Below are positions 24,878-34,029 of a DNA stretch of 64,000 nucleotides, one piece after another (position 1 is the stretch's first letter; each line of letters starts with the position of its first letter). The DNA lies in assembly GCF_001984575.1 (NCBI RefSeq), contig NZ_LZNS01000001.1, forward strand, positions 7,455,012-7,519,011, in the 5' to 3' direction. A model generated the notes under the pieces. The model saw nothing but the letters and a program-made list of their open reading frames with translations. It ran no database searches and was not told where the DNA came from. Source of the stretch: Streptomyces sp. MP131-18. GTDB lineage: Bacteria; Actinomycetota; Actinomycetes; Streptomycetales; Streptomycetaceae. The position numbers were made by a program, and so were the translations under genes.

Positions 24878-25616
24878 GGGCTCCGTGCGTGCGGCGTACG
24901 CGGACGCGATCGCTGTCTTGGCACACCGTGTCCTCGACACCCTGCGGGGTGTCGGGGACACGGCCCCGCTCGCCGGCTTCGTCGAAGGAGCCGCCGACCC
25001 CAAGGCCGCCCTCGCCGCCATCCGCATCATCGGCGCGGACACGCTCGCCGCCCAGGCCCTGGGCGGCGCCGCCGCGCACCCGGGGGACGTCGCCGCCGTC
25101 CGGCAGGCCGCCGCCGTCTTCCCCACCCCCGTCCATGTGCCGGCGCCCCCCGAGGGCTCCGCCGAGAACTGGGCCGTCGCCTGGCGGGACTGGGCCACCG
25201 CCCGCCTGCTCGAACGCCACGCCGACGGCGGCGCGGAGACCCACGCGCCGCAGCCCGCGGCCGGGCCGGCGCTCGCCCCGAACGGCTCCTGGCAGAGCTG
25301 GGCCGTGCTGATGGCGCAGCTCTCCCCGCTGAGCCTGCCCGGCGTCGAAGGCCCCGTGCCCGACGCGGCCAGACGCCACCCCGTGTCCCTGGCCCGCGGC
25401 ATCACCCGCGCCATGCTCCGCCGCGACTACCCCACCGCGGCCCGTCTGGCCCGCTGGATCGCGGTGCTCCACCGCGACGGGGTGCCGCTTCCGCTGGACC
25501 CCGCTCCGCTCGTCGAGCACATCTCGCTGCACGCCGGGGGCGGCACCCGCCTCGCCCTCGACGTCGCCATCGCGCGTGCGCTGCTCGCCACCACTCCCGG
25601 GAGGACCGCCGGATGA
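24864..25616 (+). CDS. Unrecognised helical protein in the peptide locus
   Basis: 250 residues, ATG 24864 with GGTGGAG 8 bases upstream. Ala-rich amphipathic helices throughout (AVLAHRVLDTLRGVGDTAPL, AALAAIRIIGADTLAAQALG, ARLARWIAVLHRDGVPLPLD), several conserved-looking Trp (ENWAVAWRDWATARL and WQSWAVLMAQL). No signal peptide, membrane segment or catalytic motif that I can name. Lies between the small peptide and the next unknown protein in one transcript. Possibly a peptide-binding or scaffold protein; that is a guess. Confidence 0.6.
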   Translation: MRPAEGSVRAAYADAIAVLAHRVLDTLRGVGDTAPLAGFVEGAADPKAALAAIRIIGADTLAAQALGGAAAHPGDVAAVRQAAAVFPTPVHVPAPPEGSAENWAVAWRDWATARLLERHADGGAETHAPQPAAGPALAPNGSWQSWAVLMAQLSPLSLPGVEGPVPDAARRHPVSLARGITRAMLRRDYPTAARLARWIAVLHRDGVPLPLDPAPLVEHISLHAGGGTRLALDVAIARALLATTPGRTAG

Positions 25617-25629
25617 ACAGGCAGCCGAC

Positions 25630-26556
25630 ATGACGGCGCCCGTCACCTCCACCGCCCACCGGATCGCCACCCGCGCGCTCGGCTGGCTCCACACCCATCG
25701 CGCACGCGCCGGGCTGCCCGCGGACACCACCGCCGACCTGGGCGATCCCAACAGCGTGTACAAGCCGCTCGGCGAGACCGCACTCGCCGGGTCACTCGTG
25801 CTGCGGGACGCCGCGGCCGGCAGCACGGACAAACGGATCGCCAAGGAGCTGCTCGACCACAGTTGGGCCCAGTTCCGCCAGGGCGACCTGCTGTACGAAC
25901 GGCAGCTGCGCCACCAGCTGATGACCGATCCGCTGGAGACGTACGCCCACTTCGCCCGCTCCGGCTACCACCACGAGGGAATGGCACGTCTGCTGCGGCA
26001 CAACGCGGGGCTCGCCTCGGTCCGCGCCGCCGAGGTCGTGCCCAACCGCAGACTGGCCATCGCCAACGCGGCCCGCCTGGCGGGCGTCGACCTCGGCACC
26101 GACTGGGACGCCCTCGCCCGCGCCACCTGGCTCGGCGCGGCCGCCGAACCGTGGGCCATCGACTGGATGACCGCGTACGCCATGACGCACACGGTCTTCC
26201 ACCTGACCGACTGGGGCGGCCGCCCCGAGGGGCTGCCCGTCGAGATGGCCGGCTACCTGACCACCTGGCTGCCCGTGTGGATCGACATCTGGCGCGAGGT
26301 CAGCCAGTGGGACCTCGTTGCCGAGCTGATGATCGTCGGCGCCTGCCTGGAGGAGCCCCTCTGCGATCCGGAGAGCTGGGCGGCGCTGGCCGCGGTCCAG
26401 CACGAGGACGGACTCGTGCCCCGCGACGGCGAACCCGTCGCGGAGGACGAGCAGCAGCGGTTCGTCGACCACCAGCACACGGCGGTCGTCGCGGCCGTCG
26501 CCGGGTGCGTCGCCGTCGCCCGCACCCTCACCACGACCGGCGGCACCGGCGCATGA
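25630..26556 (+). CDS. Unrecognised ~308-residue protein (DUF6895-like?)
   Basis: 308 residues from ATG 25630. Helical, rich in Trp and His: RALGWLHTHRARAGLPADTT, LLDHSWAQFRQGDLLYERQL, ETYAHFARSGYHHEGMARLL, AYAMTHTVFHLTDWGGRPEG, FVDHQHTAVVAAVAGCVA. The regular spacing of H/D/W suggests an alpha-alpha toroid, perhaps with a metal-binding centre (H in AMTHTVFHLTDWG and in VDHQHT). It resembles uncharacterised actinomycete proteins annotated DUF6895, but I am not sure. Overlaps the serine hydrolase gene by 4 bp (ATGA). Confidence 0.6.
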   Translation: MTAPVTSTAHRIATRALGWLHTHRARAGLPADTTADLGDPNSVYKPLGETALAGSLVLRDAAAGSTDKRIAKELLDHSWAQFRQGDLLYERQLRHQLMTDPLETYAHFARSGYHHEGMARLLRHNAGLASVRAAEVVPNRRLAIANAARLAGVDLGTDWDALARATWLGAAAEPWAIDWMTAYAMTHTVFHLTDWGGRPEGLPVEMAGYLTTWLPVWIDIWREVSQWDLVAELMIVGACLEEPLCDPESWAALAAVQHEDGLVPRDGEPVAEDEQQRFVDHQHTAVVAAVAGCVAVARTLTTTGGTGA

Positions 26557-27614
26557 GCGTCGGGCACGCCCCGCCCACCGGCACCGGAGAGGCGGACCGG
26601 CTGCTCGGCCCGCTGGTCGCCGCGGCGGGCGGGGCGAGCGCCGTGGCCGTCGCGGCACACCGCGGCGGCCGGCGCCTGCTGGCCGCCGCCGGTACCACCG
26701 CACACGGCGGCGGCCCGGCCGCCGACCCGCGCACGCCGTTCGAAATCGGCTCGGTCACCAAGACGTTCACCGCGCTGCTCCTCGCCGACATGGCCGCCAG
26801 GGGCGAGGTCGGCTACGACGATCCCGTCGACCGCCACCTGCCGCCCGGCACGGCGCCCCGTGCCCGCGGCGGCCCGGTCACCCTCCTCCACCTGGCCACC
26901 CACACCTCGGGACTGCGCCGGCTGCCCCCCGGGCTGCTGCGCAGCGCGGCGCCGCGCTGGTACAGCAACCCCTACGAGCGGTTCGACACCGCCGACCTGC
27001 TGACCTCGCTGCCGCGGGCCCGGCCGTTCGCGCGCCCCGGTGAGCGGATGCGCTACTCCAACTTCGGCGTCGCCCTCCTCGGCCTCGCGCTGGCCCGCGC
27101 GGCGGGAAGCGACTACGCGGAGCTGCTGACCGGGCGCGTCCTGGCCCCGCTCGGGCTGACCGGCACCGGCTGCACCGACGGTCCGGACCGCGCGACCGGC
27201 TACTGGCGGGGCAGGGCCCGTCCTGGCTGGCGCATCCCCGGCCTCGCCGCCGCCGGAGCCCTGCGCTCCAGCGCCCGCGACCTGCTCCGCTACCTGGAGG
27301 CGCACCTCGCGCCCGGCACGGCGGCCCAGGGGAACGGTGCCCTGCGCACGGCCCTCACCGAGGTGACGCGGCCCCGGCTGGTGGCGCCGCCGGGCCGCGA
27401 CCGGATCTGCCTGGTCTGGAACGCGCGCCCGCGGCCGGGACACGACCTGTACTTCCACTCCGGCGGCACCCGCGGCTGCACGACGTTCGTCGGCTTCAGT
27501 CCGCAGCGCGACGTCGCGTTCGCCGCGCTGGCCAACACCTCGCCCACCCTGCGCGGCGCGTTCGTGCAGCGCGCGTACCTCACCCTGCGGGCGCTGGCCG
27601 CCGCGCCCGACTGA
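26553..27614 (+). CDS. Serine hydrolase, beta-lactamase/DD-peptidase family
   Basis: 353 residues. Class C fold motifs: SVTK in FEIGSVTKTFTALLLADM (catalytic Ser-x-x-Lys), YSN in RMRYSNFGVALLG, and HSGG in DLYFHSGGTRGCTTF (position of KTG). No signal peptide, so it acts inside the cell, unlike penicillin-binding proteins; it could be a peptidase or esterase for the small peptide or its product. Translationally coupled to the preceding gene, and 3 bp from the end of the convergent GntR gene. Confidence 0.8.
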   Translation: MSVGHAPPTGTGEADRLLGPLVAAAGGASAVAVAAHRGGRRLLAAAGTTAHGGGPAADPRTPFEIGSVTKTFTALLLADMAARGEVGYDDPVDRHLPPGTAPRARGGPVTLLHLATHTSGLRRLPPGLLRSAAPRWYSNPYERFDTADLLTSLPRARPFARPGERMRYSNFGVALLGLALARAAGSDYAELLTGRVLAPLGLTGTGCTDGPDRATGYWRGRARPGWRIPGLAAAGALRSSARDLLRYLEAHLAPGTAAQGNGALRTALTEVTRPRLVAPPGRDRICLVWNARPRPGHDLYFHSGGTRGCTTFVGFSPQRDVAFAALANTSPTLRGAFVQRAYLTLRALAAAPD

Positions 27615-27617
27615 CGT

Positions 27618-28367
27618 TCAGCCGCTCACGGGGAACTCGTACACCAGTCGGAAGCGGCCCGCCGGCACGGTCAGATCGGCCGTCTCCACCGCCCGGTCGC
27701 CCGCGTAGTACGTCCGTTCAAGCGCTTGCACCGGGCCGCCAGCCTGGATACCGAGGCGGCTCGCCTCCGCGGGCGTCGCGGCCCGCGCCGTGACCGCCTC
27801 CGCCGCCCGGTCCACGCGTACCCCGATGTGCGCCATCCTGGCGACCACGCCGTGTCCCGCCAGTGGGCCCGCCTCGGGCAGCGCGACCGGCGTGCCGCCC
27901 GTGAGCGCCAGCGGCTCCCAGCTCGTGGAGATCATGCCCCGCTCGCCGTCGGTGCGGAAGGTGTACTCGCTGCACATCACGGGCTCCCCGGCCGCGATGC
28001 CGAGCCGTTCGGCCACCTCCGCGGTCGCCGGGACGGTCGCCGAGACGCAGTCGCGGCTGCTGTGTGCCTCCCGGCCCGTCTCGCCCGGCACGTACGGGAT
28101 GCCGCCGAGCCGCCCGTCGTGCCAGGACCGCACCATCGGCCGCGGCTCCGACGGCTCGCGCACGTACACGCCGCTGCCGACCCGGCCGTGGACCAGTCCC
28201 TCGGCCATCAGCAGCCGCACCGCGGAGATCGCCACGTTCGGCCCGACGCCGTGGGCCCGCACCAGCTCGGCCCGGGACGGCAGGCGGGAGCCGGGGGGCA
28301 GGCCGCCGTCGCGGATGCGGCGGCGCAGCGTCTCGGCGACGCGCAGGTAGGCCGGCGTCTCGGACAT
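27618..28367 (-). CDS. GntR-family regulator, HutC/UTRA type
   Basis: 249 residues from ATG 28367. Winged helix: VAETLRRRIRDGGLPPGSRL then PSRAELVRAHGVGPNVAISA; UTRA ligand domain from about residue 85 (AEVAERLGIAAGEPVMCSEY, FRLVYEFPV at the end). Divergent from the nine-gene operon starting at 28635, so it is the likely repressor of that operon; UTRA domains bind small sugar- or amino-acid-like ligands. The 267-bp gap (28368-28634) holds the control region; I did not find a convincing dyad. Confidence 0.85.
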   Translation of the reverse strand: MSETPAYLRVAETLRRRIRDGGLPPGSRLPSRAELVRAHGVGPNVAISAVRLLMAEGLVHGRVGSGVYVREPSEPRPMVRSWHDGRLGGIPYVPGETGREAHSSRDCVSATVPATAEVAERLGIAAGEPVMCSEYTFRTDGERGMISTSWEPLALTGGTPVALPEAGPLAGHGVVARMAHIGVRVDRAAEAVTARAATPAEASRLGIQAGGPVQALERTYYAGDRAVETADLTVPAGRFRLVYEFPVSG

Positions 28368-28634
28368 GGCGGGGCGGCTCCTCTCGGTCGGCACCGCTGT
28401 GACCAACGGCACATGCGGCCACCTGATGCAGCAGGCGGAACGGTGTTGTGCCGTGGCAACCCGGGGCATCCCCATGCTATTCCCGGCGGCGGCGCCGACC
28501 TGATGGAACAGGTTGGTGCGGAATATGGGACGGCAATTGACCACGGAATGGGACGCCCTTGACGGGCCGGACGGAAACGAGGCAGATTTCCCGTTCGTTG
28601 AACGCCCCGGAGATTCTGCGAATGTGAAGCCACC

Positions 28635-30377
28635 ATGCCCGATGCCGCCGAGCCCGCGGAAGCGGTCGACGTCGCCGTGGTCGGCGCGGGCCCGCGGGGC
28701 ATCTCCACGGTGGAGCGCATCGTGGCCCGCCACCGTTCGGCTCACCGCCAAGGCACGGGGCCCGAGCTGCGGGTTCTCCTGATCGATCCGTACCAGGCCG
28801 GGCCGGGGAAGGTCTGGCACACCGAGCAGCCCGCCGAGCTGCTGATGAACACCATGAGCGCCGACAACACCGTCTTCCCCGATCCCTCCGTGCGGCTCGC
28901 CTCTCCCGTGGACACGGGACCCACATTTCTGGAGTGGCTGCGCAGAATCGCCGCGGAAGGCCATCGGAACGCCGAGTGCGTGGCATTCGCCAGGGCTTCG
29001 GGAGAACGGGATTACGCGCCCCGCCGCATCTACGGCGAATATCTCGCCGACGCCGTGGAATCGATACGCAGCGCCCCCGGGCCGGTACGCACCGCGGTGT
29101 CGCGCGACACCGTCGAGCGGATCCTGCCCGGCGGGGGCGGCCACCTGCTGCGCCTCGCCTCCGGCGGTACCGTCACGGCCGGGGCCGTGGTGCTGGCCAC
29201 CGGGCACCTCGACGCGGCGCGGCCCGTGCACGGCGGGCACCTGACCGGCCGCCACCCCACGGACTACGGCCTCGACGCCGTCCCCGCGGGCGCCGAGGTG
29301 CTGCTGCGCGGCGGCGGGCTCAACGCCTACGACGTCATCGCCCTGCTGACGGCCGGCCGCGGCGGACGGTTCACGCCCGCGGGCTACGTCCCCAGCGGCC
29401 GCGAGCCGCGGCTGTGGATCACCACGCGGCGCGGCGTTCCCTACCACGCGCGGGTCGACACCCCGGGCGTGCGCACGCCCGTCGCGCATCTGACGCCCGG
29501 TGCCGTCGACCGGCTGGCCGCGCGCGACCGCATCGACTTCCGTTCCGACGTGCTGCCGCTGCTGCACGCCGATCTCGCACTCGCCTGGCGGGAGCGCGGG
29601 GCCGCCGGCCCTCTCGACCTGGAGGCGGTCGCCGCGCCGCTGCGCGGCCGCGGCTTCGCGGACGCCGACGCGCTCCAGGAGTGGTTCGCCGGACACCTGG
29701 ACGCCGATGCCGCCGCCGCGACGGACCCGGCCCTGCCGCCCGCCGCCGCACTCGCCGTCGCGATCCGCCAGGCGCGGCCCGCGCTGACCCGCATCATCAC
29801 CGCGGGCAACCTCACCGGCGAGTCCTACCGGCGAGACATCCTCGGTCACCTCAACGGATTCGCGAACTTCCTGTCCGCGGGGCCGCCCGCCCGCCGGGTC
29901 CGCGAGCTGCGGGCCCTGCTGGCCGCCGGCGTGGTGCGCCTGCTCGGCCCGGCGCGGCCCGCCCCGGGCGGCGGCTGGGCGTCCGCGGCCGTGCCCGGCC
30001 TCACCCTCGTGCCCGATCTCGTGATCGACGCCTGGATTCCGGCCGTCGACGTCGCCTCGGCGGGGCCGGGCATCGTCCGTGCCCTCCTCGCGGACGGTGT
30101 GGGCCGCCCGCACACCCTGCCATCCGCCACCCCCGGCGCCCCGCCCCTGCCCACCGGGGCGCTCGACGTGCGGGCCGCGGACGGGCGGGTGCGATGTCCC
30201 GGCGGCGGTGTCCACGACGCGCTGTTCGCCGTCGGAGTGCCCCTGGAAGGGGTGCGCTGGACCACCGCCATCGGTGCCCGCCCCGGCACCGACTCCGCCT
30301 TCTTCCACGAGACCGACCAGGTCGCCGCCGAGGTGCTCGCCCACCTCGCCGGCGTCCCTGAGGAGATCCTGCCGTGA
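28635..30377 (+). CDS. FAD/NAD(P)-binding protein (NAD_binding_9 type)
   Basis: 580 residues. N-terminal dinucleotide loop VAVVGAGPRGIST (Gly17, 19, 22), then VLLIDPYQAGPGKVWHTEQP AELLMNTM, a second nucleotide motif ATGHLDAARP, and RRGVPYHARVD. This family (PF13454-like) is related to flavoprotein N-hydroxylating and dehydrogenase enzymes but its reactions are mostly unknown. First gene of the operon; overlaps the next by GTGA. Likely oxidises the imported compound or a derivative of it. Confidence 0.8.
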   Translation: MPDAAEPAEAVDVAVVGAGPRGISTVERIVARHRSAHRQGTGPELRVLLIDPYQAGPGKVWHTEQPAELLMNTMSADNTVFPDPSVRLASPVDTGPTFLEWLRRIAAEGHRNAECVAFARASGERDYAPRRIYGEYLADAVESIRSAPGPVRTAVSRDTVERILPGGGGHLLRLASGGTVTAGAVVLATGHLDAARPVHGGHLTGRHPTDYGLDAVPAGAEVLLRGGGLNAYDVIALLTAGRGGRFTPAGYVPSGREPRLWITTRRGVPYHARVDTPGVRTPVAHLTPGAVDRLAARDRIDFRSDVLPLLHADLALAWRERGAAGPLDLEAVAAPLRGRGFADADALQEWFAGHLDADAAAATDPALPPAAALAVAIRQARPALTRIITAGNLTGESYRRDILGHLNGFANFLSAGPPARRVRELRALLAAGVVRLLGPARPAPGGGWASAAVPGLTLVPDLVIDAWIPAVDVASAGPGIVRALLADGVGRPHTLPSATPGAPPLPTGALDVRAADGRVRCPGGGVHDALFAVGVPLEGVRWTTAIGARPGTDSAFFHETDQVAAEVLAHLAGVPEEILP

Positions 30378-31552
30378 CTGCCGCGACACCGCCGAGCACC
30401 GTTACCGCCGAACACCCGGGCCACTGGGTCGAGTTCGGCCTCTCCCCGACCTCCGCCGCCGCTCCCGCCGGGCCGCGGGGCGCCTTCCTCGACCTGAGCG
30501 GCACCCCGGCCGAACAGGGCGCGCAGCACGGCCGTGCCGCCCGCGCGGCCATCGCCGCCAACATCGACGCCGTCCGCCGCGATGTCGCCGAACTGTGCGG
30601 CGACGAGGCCGCACGCGAACGCTACGAGCGGTGCCTGGCCGCCAACACGGACTTCCTGCGCCGCCACGACCCCGAGCAGTACGCCGAACTCGCCGGAATC
30701 GCCGAGGGCGCGGGCGTCGCCCTGCGGGACGTCCTCGCGCTCAACCTGCCCGCCCACATGGTGCTGCGGTGGCTGCCGCAGGAGTGCAGCCAGCTCGTCG
30801 TCGGCGGCGAACGGGCCGCCGCAGGCACCACGCTGCTGGCCAAGACCCGCGACATGGCCGGCCACTTCGTGGACCACGTCGTGCTGCGCCGCCGCTACCC
30901 GGACGGGCGGCGCGTCGTCGAGGTGACCGTCGCGGGCAGCGTGCTCTGGCCGGGGAGCGGCGTCAACGACGCCGGTGTCGCCATGTCGACCTCCGGGGTG
31001 TGGAGCGTCAGGACCGATGTGGACTGGCGTGCCTCGGGCGAGGGCTGGATTCTGATCAACAGCCACGCGCTGCTGCGCCGGGCCGGGACGGCCGAGGAAT
31101 TCGCCGCGCTGCTGCGCGACCAGCCGCGGCTGTCGGGCCTCAACATCGCGCTCGCCGACCGCACCGGCCGCCGACTCGCCGTCGAGGCCACGGCGCACGA
31201 CGTCTTTCTGCGCGCCGACTCCGACCGCCACGTGCTGACCAATCACTACGAGTGCGCCGCCACGGCGCCGCTCGCCCCCACCGCGGAGGAGAACGGCTCC
31301 TCCTACCACCGGGGCCGCGTCGCGGGCACCGCGCTCGACGCGGCCCGCGGGCTCACCCCCGGTGAGCTGGCCGTGCTGCTCGCCGACCACGACGGCCACC
31401 CGCAGCACAGCCTGTGCCGCCACCAGGTCGAAGGCGTCGGCTCGGAGACCACCTACGCCTCCATCGCCGTGCTGCCCGAAGGCGCGTTCTACGTCACCCT
31501 GGGCAACCCGTGCGCCTCCGACCGTTCCGTGTTCGCGGGGGACGGCCGGTGA
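30374..31552 (+). CDS. C45-family N-terminal-nucleophile acyltransferase/hydrolase
   Basis: 392 residues, GTG overlapping the upstream stop. Fits the isopenicillin-N acyltransferase (C45) family: early DLSGTPAEQGAQHGRAARAA, then LAGIAEGAGVALRDVLALNL and PQECSQLVVGGERAAAGTTL LAKTRDM. Cys138 in QECSQL is the expected nucleophile exposed by self-cleavage; the LAKTRDM segment carries the conserved Arg/Asp. Such enzymes cut or form amide bonds. No signal peptide. In this operon it may deacylate the imported substrate. Confidence 0.8.
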   Translation: MTAATPPSTVTAEHPGHWVEFGLSPTSAAAPAGPRGAFLDLSGTPAEQGAQHGRAARAAIAANIDAVRRDVAELCGDEAARERYERCLAANTDFLRRHDPEQYAELAGIAEGAGVALRDVLALNLPAHMVLRWLPQECSQLVVGGERAAAGTTLLAKTRDMAGHFVDHVVLRRRYPDGRRVVEVTVAGSVLWPGSGVNDAGVAMSTSGVWSVRTDVDWRASGEGWILINSHALLRRAGTAEEFAALLRDQPRLSGLNIALADRTGRRLAVEATAHDVFLRADSDRHVLTNHYECAATAPLAPTAEENGSSYHRGRVAGTALDAARGLTPGELAVLLADHDGHPQHSLCRHQVEGVGSETTYASIAVLPEGAFYVTLGNPCASDRSVFAGDGR

Positions 31553-33093
31553 CCGCGCTCGGCCGCCGCGGATTCCTCGGGCTCGGCGCGGGCGCGGCGC
31601 TCGCGCTCGGCCTCACCGGATGCCTGTCCGCCGCCTCCCCCGCCGCCAGGGCGCGCCGCTCCGAGGCGGTGATCGGCCTGTCCGCCGCCGTCACCACGCT
31701 CGACCCGATGAACACCACCTCGGTCGGCACGGACCTGTCCGTCCTGTCCTCCGTCTACTCCTCGCTCGTCACCCGCAGGCCCGACCTGTCCATCGGCCCG
31801 GATGCCGCGGTCTCCTGGGACCGGCCGGAACCCACCCGCTGGCGTTTCCGGCTCGACGGGAACGCGGCGTTCGCCGACGGCACCCCGCTGGACGCCGAGG
31901 CCGTCGCGTGGAACGTCGCACGGCTCCTCGACGACGGCAACGCGCTGCGGATGACCTCCAACTTCCCGCTGCTGCGGGGCGCCGAGCCCGTCGACGCGCA
32001 CACCGTCGACCTCATCACCGCCGAGCCGGACGCCGATCTCCCGGCCGCCCTGTCGTTCCTGTACCTGCTCAGCCCCGGCTGGGCGGCCCGCCACAACCCG
32101 GCGACCGAGGCCATGGGTTCTGGGCCGTACGAGATCGTGCGCTACAGCCCCGGCGGCAACGTCGAGCTGCGGGCCCGCCCCGGGTACTGGGGCCCCGCCC
32201 CCGCCATCAGGGACATCACCTTCCGCATCACGCCCTCGGAGTCGGCCCGCGTCTCCGGGCTGCTCTCGGGCGAACTCGACATGGTCGCGGGGCTCGACCC
32301 GCAGGACCTCGAACGGCTGGCCGCCGACCGGGCCTTGACGGTGCACCAGCTGGACACGACGCGGATGGCGTTCATCAAGCTCAACACCCTCACCGGCCCG
32401 ATGCGCGACATCCGGGTGCGGCACGCCGTCAACTACGCCGTCGACAAGCGGGCCATCACCGGCAGCCTGCTGAAGGACACGGTGGACCCGAGCCCGGGCC
32501 AGCTGCTGACCGCCGACTACGCCGGCCACGACGACGGCCTCACCGGCTACCCCTACGACCCGGAGCGGGCCCGCGCACTGCTCGCCGAGGCAGGATTCGG
32601 TCCCGGCCGGCCGCTCAGCGTCGAACTGACCGTGCCCAGCGGGCAGTACGTCGCGGGCGACCTGATCGTGCAGGCCGTCGCGCAGCAGCTGCGGCAGGTC
32701 GGGGTGCGGGCCTCGATCAACAGCATCCCGTTCACCGTCTACATGCAGAAGTACCTCGTCGACCAGGACATGTCGGATATGCAGTACATCACGCAGGCGT
32801 GGCCGACGCTGGCCGCCGGCGGCCTGTACGGCCTGTTCGTCTCCGACAGCCCCTACGCCTACTGGGCGGACGAGGAGTTCACCGACGCCGTCACCGAGGC
32901 GCGCGCGAGCACCGACACCGCCCGCCGCGACGAGCTGTACGCCGCCGCGGCCCGGCGCGCCCGCGAACAGGCGCCCGTCCTCTTCCTCTTCCCGCAGCCC
33001 GGCATCCACGGCACCGCGAAGAACCTCCGCTGGCAGCCACGCCCCGACGACTGGGTGCGGCCCGCCGAGATGGCGTGGAAGGAGGCGGCGTAG
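31549..33093 (+). CDS. ABC transporter substrate-binding lipoprotein (peptide/nickel type)
   Basis: 514 residues, GTG overlapping the C45 stop. Tat-like start LGRRGFLGLGAGAALALGL and lipobox LTGC (Cys24). Family SBP_bac_5 motifs: GDLSVLSSVYSSLVTRR, RFRLDGNAAFADGTPLDAEA, SGPYEIVRYSPGGNVELRA, RHAVNYAVDKRAITGSLL. It delivers an oligopeptide-like or other amide-rich ligand to the two permeases that follow. Resembles the group found beside CMD/AhpD-type proteins of unknown pathway. Confidence 0.9.
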   Translation: MTALGRRGFLGLGAGAALALGLTGCLSAASPAARARRSEAVIGLSAAVTTLDPMNTTSVGTDLSVLSSVYSSLVTRRPDLSIGPDAAVSWDRPEPTRWRFRLDGNAAFADGTPLDAEAVAWNVARLLDDGNALRMTSNFPLLRGAEPVDAHTVDLITAEPDADLPAALSFLYLLSPGWAARHNPATEAMGSGPYEIVRYSPGGNVELRARPGYWGPAPAIRDITFRITPSESARVSGLLSGELDMVAGLDPQDLERLAADRALTVHQLDTTRMAFIKLNTLTGPMRDIRVRHAVNYAVDKRAITGSLLKDTVDPSPGQLLTADYAGHDDGLTGYPYDPERARALLAEAGFGPGRPLSVELTVPSGQYVAGDLIVQAVAQQLRQVGVRASINSIPFTVYMQKYLVDQDMSDMQYITQAWPTLAAGGLYGLFVSDSPYAYWADEEFTDAVTEARASTDTARRDELYAAAARRAREQAPVLFLFPQPGIHGTAKNLRWQPRPDDWVRPAEMAWKEAA

Positions 33094-34026
33094 ATGCTCG
33101 CGTTCGTCCTGCGGCGGCTCGGCATGACCCTGGTCGCCGTCTGGGGTGCCCTGTCGGCCGTCTTCCTGGTGCTCCACACCTCCGGCGACCCCGCCCTCAT
33201 GATGGCCCCCGTCGGCGCCGACGAGGAGCAGATCGCCGCCCTCAGCCACGCCCTGGGCTACGACCGGCCCATCGCGGAGCAGTACGTCGCCTTCTTCGGC
33301 GACGTACTGCGCGGCGACTTCCCCGATTCGCTGACCTTCCAGCAGTCCGCGCTGCACGTCGTGTGGGAACGCCTGCCGGCCACCCTCACCCTCGCGGCCA
33401 CCGCGCTCGCCCTGGCCTGCCTCGGCGCCGCCGCGGCGGGCCTGTGGGCCGGGGGAGCGGGCGGGCGCGGCGGTGCGCGGCGCGAGTGGCCGATGTGGCT
33501 GGTGTTCCTCGCCCAGTCCGTGCCCGGCTTCTACATCGGCGTGCTGCTGGTCTGGATCTTCGGCGTGGAACTGCGCTGGCTGCCCACCTCGGGGGCCGCC
33601 GGCCCCGCCGCGCTGATCCTGCCCGCCGTCACCCTCGCCTGCGGCGTCACCCCGCCGCTCGCCCGCGTCTTCCGCAACAGCCTGCGCGGCGAACTCGCCC
33701 GCCCCTACACCAGGACCGGCACCGCGCTCGGCATGTCCCGCGCCCGCGTGCTGCGGCACGCCGCACACGGTTCGATGCTGCCCGTCGTCACCGTCCTCGG
33801 CCTCGAAGCCGGGGCCCTGCTCGGCGGCACGGTCATCGTGGAGAGCGTCTTCTCCTGGCCGGGCGTCGGGCAGCTGGTCATCACCGCGCTCCAGAACGAG
33901 GACTATCCGCTGGTGCTGGCCGACCTGACGTTCCTGATCACCGCCTTCGTCCTGGTCAACCTGATCGTCGACCTGCTCTACGGCCTCCTCGACCCCAGGG
34001 TCAGGCACAGCAGCGGAAGGAGCTGA
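33094..34026 (+). CDS. ABC transporter permease (DppB type)
   Basis: 310 residues, ATG with GGAGG. N-terminal FVLRRLGMTLVAVWGALSAV, then TSGDPALMM, YDRPIAEQYVAFFGDVLRGD, about six membrane helices, EAA loop near GTALGMSRARVLRHAAHGSM. Partner of the next permease, forming the membrane channel for the binding protein upstream. Confidence 0.9.
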   Translation: MLAFVLRRLGMTLVAVWGALSAVFLVLHTSGDPALMMAPVGADEEQIAALSHALGYDRPIAEQYVAFFGDVLRGDFPDSLTFQQSALHVVWERLPATLTLAATALALACLGAAAAGLWAGGAGGRGGARREWPMWLVFLAQSVPGFYIGVLLVWIFGVELRWLPTSGAAGPAALILPAVTLACGVTPPLARVFRNSLRGELARPYTRTGTALGMSRARVLRHAAHGSMLPVVTVLGLEAGALLGGTVIVESVFSWPGVGQLVITALQNEDYPLVLADLTFLITAFVLVNLIVDLLYGLLDPRVRHSSGRS

Positions 34027-34029
34027 CCG

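Noticed and set aside
27618..30389. A 923-codon minus-strand extension of the GntR gene
   Set aside because: The GntR domain begins at the ATG 28367; everything upstream is antisense to the well-supported FAD protein and has shadow composition.
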